From Phyto melanocephala (lineage: Eukaryota > Arthropoda > Insecta > Diptera > Rhinophoridae): a DNA stretch of 64,000 nucleotides. The stretch spans positions 6,243,201 through 6,307,200 of the forward strand of contig OW799237.1 of assembly GCA_941918925.1 (NCBI GenBank), written 5' to 3'. Below, piece by piece: positions 60,304 to 64,000 of the stretch. The notes below the pieces were generated by a model. It did no database searches. It worked only from the letters and a program-made list of their open reading frames with translations, and had not been told where the DNA came from. A program made the translations under genes and the position numbers. Every line of letters starts with the position of its first letter. Positions within the stretch are counted from its first letter, which is position 1.

Positions 60304-62477
60304 AACAAGTAAGAGCACTATATTCGGCTGTGCCGAATCTTTTATACCCACCACCAATTTTGTGTACATTTCAAGCACAATATTTATTATTTTGTTACTC
60401 ATTATGGATTAATCTTTTTATAATAAAATATGTATCACTTTCTTTGTATAGGGTGGTTAAATTTTAAGGGCCCATGTTGAAGGTGAAGTACACCTAGTCT
60501 TTAAATTTGTTTTCTGCATTTCATTTGACATTTCTCAATCTCAAACTTACTCAATTTGATCCGTGGAAAGATACGCAAATGAGCAACGCTTTAAAGTTAT
60601 TTAGGTTTTTTATGAAAATGGGCGTTCAAATCAAAATGCATTTTGTGCACTTCGTAATTCTTTTGATCAACATAATCATTCAAATTAATCCACAATCGGG
60701 AAAATTGTAAAAAATATTTAAATTTCTGCAAAACAGGTCTGTATAAAATGTTAGAAAATCTGTGAATGCCTTCTTATTTCGTTGAATGGGAAGCATTGCT
60801 GTTTTTTGCGATAGTGTGGCAAAAGAGCAGTCAACCTCGACTCATCATCGTGCCCAACAATTGAGCATCAACATTGTCATTGAAAATTTGGACCATCAGA
60901 TAGAGGAGTGGCGCCAAAGATGGGGGGGGGGCCATTTGGCCGATATTTTGTTAAATACATAATTGAACCGTACAAATATTATCATTACAAAAAGAAATAA
61001 TAATAATTTCCTAAATAATTTGTTTTTTATTTAAATTCAACATCAGCCCTTAAAATTTAACCACCCTTTATAACTTCGATATGCTACTAAAAGGCTTTTG
61101 TAAATGTAGTCTTTCAATGAAAGTGGGCGTTAAAGTAGGCGTGTCAATAAAGTTTCTGCTAATAAATACAACTTAGATATTTCAATATAGTTCTTTATTT
61201 TCCCAAAAACTTTGTCAATAGAGAAATTACATGAATTTAAGATAAACCGTTATATGGGAGGTAGGCGTTAAAGTGGGCGTGTCACCTAAACTTTTTGGCA
61301 CAACAACTTCATTGATTAGATGGATATACGTAGCAAATTTGATCATCATACATCAAATTTTGGCGGTTTTATGAGTTTTGAAATTTCATTAACGGTAGAT
61401 AACGTGAAAAGTGGGCGTTATAGTAGGCGTGTCAAAGTTATTTTTGCGAATGAGTACATTTTAGATGTTTCAATACAGCCTTTTATTATTGCAAAATCTT
61501 TTTTAATAGAGAAATTATATGAATTTCAGGTAAAACGTTATATGGGAGGTGGGCGTAAAAGTGGGCGTGGCACCTTAATTTTTTTGTACAATAATGACAT
61601 TGCCTAGAGAGATAGACGTAGCAAATTTGATCATCATACCTTTAATTTTGGGGGTTTTATGAGCTTTTAAATTTCATTAAGGCTAGATAACGTGAAAAGT
61701 GGGCGTTATAGTAGGCGTGTCAAAGTTATTTTTGCGAATGAGTACATTTTAGGTGTTTCAATATAGCCCTTTATAATTCCAAAATCTTTATTACTAGAGA
61801 AATTATATCAATTTTAGGTAAAACGTTATATGGGAGGTGGGCGTAAAAGTGGGCGTGGCACATTGATTTTCCGTAAAAAAAAAGCCTTTCACCAAAAAGC
61901 AAAGTGTGCAAAATTTCAGAGTCGTACATCCAATTTTGTTGCTTTTATGACGTTTTTGTTTTTAAATATACCGAAAAATACACTGTGCGGTATAAATTTT
62001 CGTACATTTTGATCGATAACTCCTTTCCTAATGATTAGATTTAGGTAATTTTTGGTGAGAAATATTGCTTTGACTCGGGAAATATATATTCGAAGTTTCA
62101 TGACTGTACGTTAATCCGTTTGGACACAATACCATTTTATTCGATGTTCGTAGGACACGGTTTTTTCGACCTACTCTTGCATTCCGAGCTATAACTCACT
62201 TCCTAATATTCCGATATAGCCCATTTTCAATACCAAACAAACCTTGTCTATAAGAAAGATTCTGGCAAAATTTGAGCCTCCTAGCTTTTTCGGTGCGACC
62301 TCTATCGTGCTTTCAACAGACGGACAGACGGACGGACATAGCTAGATCGTCATCAAATCAAACCCTGATTCAGAATATATATACTTTATGGGGTCTAAAA
62401 TGGATATTTCGATGTGTTACAAACGGAATGACAAAATGAATATACCCCCACCATTTTTTTGGTGGTGGGTATAAAAA
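60304..62477 (+). repeat. Family B hairpin repeat, copy 3 (longest)
   Basis: Left hairpin ATTCGGCTGTGCCGAAT (60322-60338) and right hairpin TATACCCCCACCA...TGGTGGTGGGTATA (62441-62473). At least two internal units of about 290 bp contain GTGAAAAGTGGGCGTTATAG (61404 and 61693). The GACGGACAGACGGACGG run is at 62319-62336. The open frames inside (61320-61607 and 61830-62012) share MGGGRKSGRGTLIF only because they read the same internal repeat. Confidence 0.85.
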
Positions 62478-63174
62478 GAAGTGTGTGTGTGTGTCTTTTA
62501 TGAAAATATTATTCGACATTCGAATACTGAATAAAATTTTATTTACATAAAACGAAAGGATTTTCATTGAAATTTAGTAAAATATACAACATTCGTATGT
62601 GTGTATGTATATACGGAACATGTGCCTGTATGAGAAATATGTTTAATATGTATGAAATACAAATATCAAGTTATCAAGCTCTTGTTGCCAAAGTGTTAAA
62701 ATTAATTAAAATGTTAATAGAAATAACTTGGAATTTTGCATTAAGGCTTCAATTTAATTTATTTCGTTGTGTAAATAAAAGGTTAAAAATTTAGTAATGA
62801 AATTTCTATCGTCTTTTCAAAGAAATCTAATAACATATACAATATGTATTTGAAATATATTTTCACTTGCACTACACCATTAGATTGTAAATAAAACATC
62901 ACATTAATAATGTCAATTTGAAAACAGTTTAATAATTTACTATTAATTACTAAACATTACAAAACACAATTTTCAATTAAATAAGTGTTTATAAAGTACA
63001 GGTGATGTAAAATTAAATGAAAATACACTGAGAGAAAATTTATATTTTTCAATTTTCATTGATATGATTTTATGTTGTATAGACTAGATAGGAAAATAAA
63101 CTATACTATAGACATAACTAAGGATTAAATTAAAAACTTAACTAAAGGAGAAAATATAAACTATGGATAGTTCA
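62478..63174. other. Intergenic, AT-rich
   Basis: A GT microsatellite at 62481-62495 directly follows the family B end. Nothing else was recognised. Confidence 0.4.
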
Positions 63175-63177
63175 GAC

Positions 63178-63355
63178 TATAGTTTATAATGTAATAATTT
63201 ACAGTCTATTAAGGACCTATCAGTAGATATACTAGCGACATTAGTAAAGTAGTTTTCGTCGACCTTTATAGTTTATAATGTAATAATTTACAGTCTATTA
63301 AGGACCTATCAGTAGATATACTAGCGACATTAGTAAAGTAGTTTTCGTCGACCTT
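63178..63355 (+). repeat. Tandem duplication of 89 bp
   Basis: The segment from ATAGTTTATAATGTAATAAT to GTAGTTTTCGTCGACCTTT is present twice head to tail with no visible differences, so it is young. Confidence 0.85.
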
Positions 63356-63502
63356 TTTCTCTTATTGTTTTTACGATTTTCTTAGTCAGGCCTTCAAGGT
63401 CATAGACAAATAATGAAAAGATTTTATATTTTCATTATTAAATATTTCCGACGTTTTGTTGGTGTTTTTTTTCTGACTTCAGGGATTTAATATTTTTTTA
63501 AT

Positions 63503-63866
63503 ACTAGCCAAGTCCGGCGCGCGTTGCAACGCTCCTTAAAGAATAAAAATGCATTCTCAATTTTATTTAAATATTAAGTGCAAGAAGCTAAAAATTATAA
63601 TTATTTGGGGGTTGCCCACCCCCCTTTTTTAATCAATAAACTGTATAGTCATGACGGCTCAATTTGTGTGCAAAGTTTCAGAAAAAATCGGTCAAGTGCA
63701 AGTAGCTAAAAATTATAACTTATTTTTTATGGGCGTAACCCCGCCCACTTTTTACCACTTATAAACAATCCCTGGAATATGTATAACAATTTGCCAAAGT
63801 TTGAGTCCGATCGGTTTTACAGTTTCAAAGTCTATAGCTAACACACACACACAGAGAGTTTCACTT
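63503..63866 (-). mobile_element. Non-autonomous element with CTAGT end and AGAT microsatellite tail
   Basis: On the minus strand the end reads GCGTTGCAACGC (self-complementary, 63532-63521), then CTAGT at 63507-63503, a Helitron/Helentron-like 3' layout. At the other side GTCTATAGCTAACACACACA (63828-63847) leads into an (AGAT)n tract. That phrase also resembles ends of RTE-type non-LTR elements, so the class is uncertain. The interior repeats GTGCAAG(A/T)AGCTAAAAATTA twice. Confidence 0.5.
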
Positions 63867-63872
63867 TTATAT

Positions 63873-63912
63873 AGATAGATAGATAGATAGATAGATATAT
63901 TGATTGATAGAG

Positions 63913-63968
<56 letters not shown>

Positions 63969-63977
63969 TGATTGATA
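63873..63977 (+). repeat. (AGAT)n microsatellite
   Basis: About 25 repeats, with interruptions by GATT near 63900 and 63966. Confidence 0.9.
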
Positions 63978-64000
63978 AAACAATATTACAGCTTTGTAAA

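Noticed and set aside
61320..62012. Two open frames sharing MGGGRKSGRGTLIF, suggesting a repeated protein
   Set aside because: They read successive internal units of family B and are not conserved as frames in copies 1 and 2.
1..64000. tRNA, rRNA and snRNA genes
   Set aside because: No cloverleaf with A/B-box spacing or recognisable small RNA gene was seen on either strand by eye; a tRNAscan/Infernal run would be decisive.

Overview
The window looks like nuclear DNA of a fly, most likely a brachyceran or calyptrate of blowfly or house-fly type. It is very AT-rich, has short GT-AG introns, spaced single genes, proteins of animal and insect families (MADF-BESS, LSm1, LETM1), and dipteran transposable elements including an R1-clade LINE. 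I cannot name the species from sequence alone.

Layout: only four stretches hold convincing host genes, all in the left third. At 1-918 (+) is the 3' part of a MADF-BESS DNA-binding protein gene. It converges on a complete three-exon LSm1 gene at 1240-1774 (-). At 13843-16811 (+) are the last four exons of LETM1, the mitochondrial inner-membrane cation/proton exchanger and ribosome-associated protein. The first exon, with the start codon and transit peptide, was not found. At 18792-19568 (-) is an intact, unrecognised 258-codon gene. No host gene could be supported between about 19.6 kb and 64 kb.

The rest is repeat-dominated. (1) Two related families of non-coding, hairpin-ended repeats recur through the window. 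Family A (about 0.75 kb, ending in TATACCCTTCAC) lies near 4.7-6.3, 7.3-7.8, 8.2-8.9, 10.9-11.6, 20.8, 29.6-30.7 and 57.5 kb. Family B (about 2 kb, ending in TATACCC(C)CCACCA) lies at 20.9-22.9, 27.7-29.6 and 60.3-62.5 kb. (2) A 4.4 kb higher-order satellite fills 22931-27355. Its unit is about 517 bp and grows in steps of an 87-bp sub-monomer. (3) DNA transposon remnants include a TA-flanked pogo/Tigger derivative (37998-39376) with a TTA-flanked MITE nested inside, a second Tigger derivative (40831-41338), a TAA-flanked MITE (39966-40413), a TTAA-flanked element (31907-32421), a mariner/Tc1-type transposase remnant (45031-45412) and several foldback elements. (4) Retroelements include decayed LINEs at 12300-13130, 43935-45010 and 57185-57540, a GIY-YIG-like Penelope remnant near 3.3 kb with a hammerhead-ribozyme-like motif beside it, and a young 5'-truncated R1-clade insertion (55278-56181) with a perfect 13-bp target duplication.

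The host genes do not form a pathway. The most unusual structure is the A/B repeat system: conserved end hairpins, a shared 3' module, no coding capacity, nested copies, and a middle segment that occurs in both orientations.
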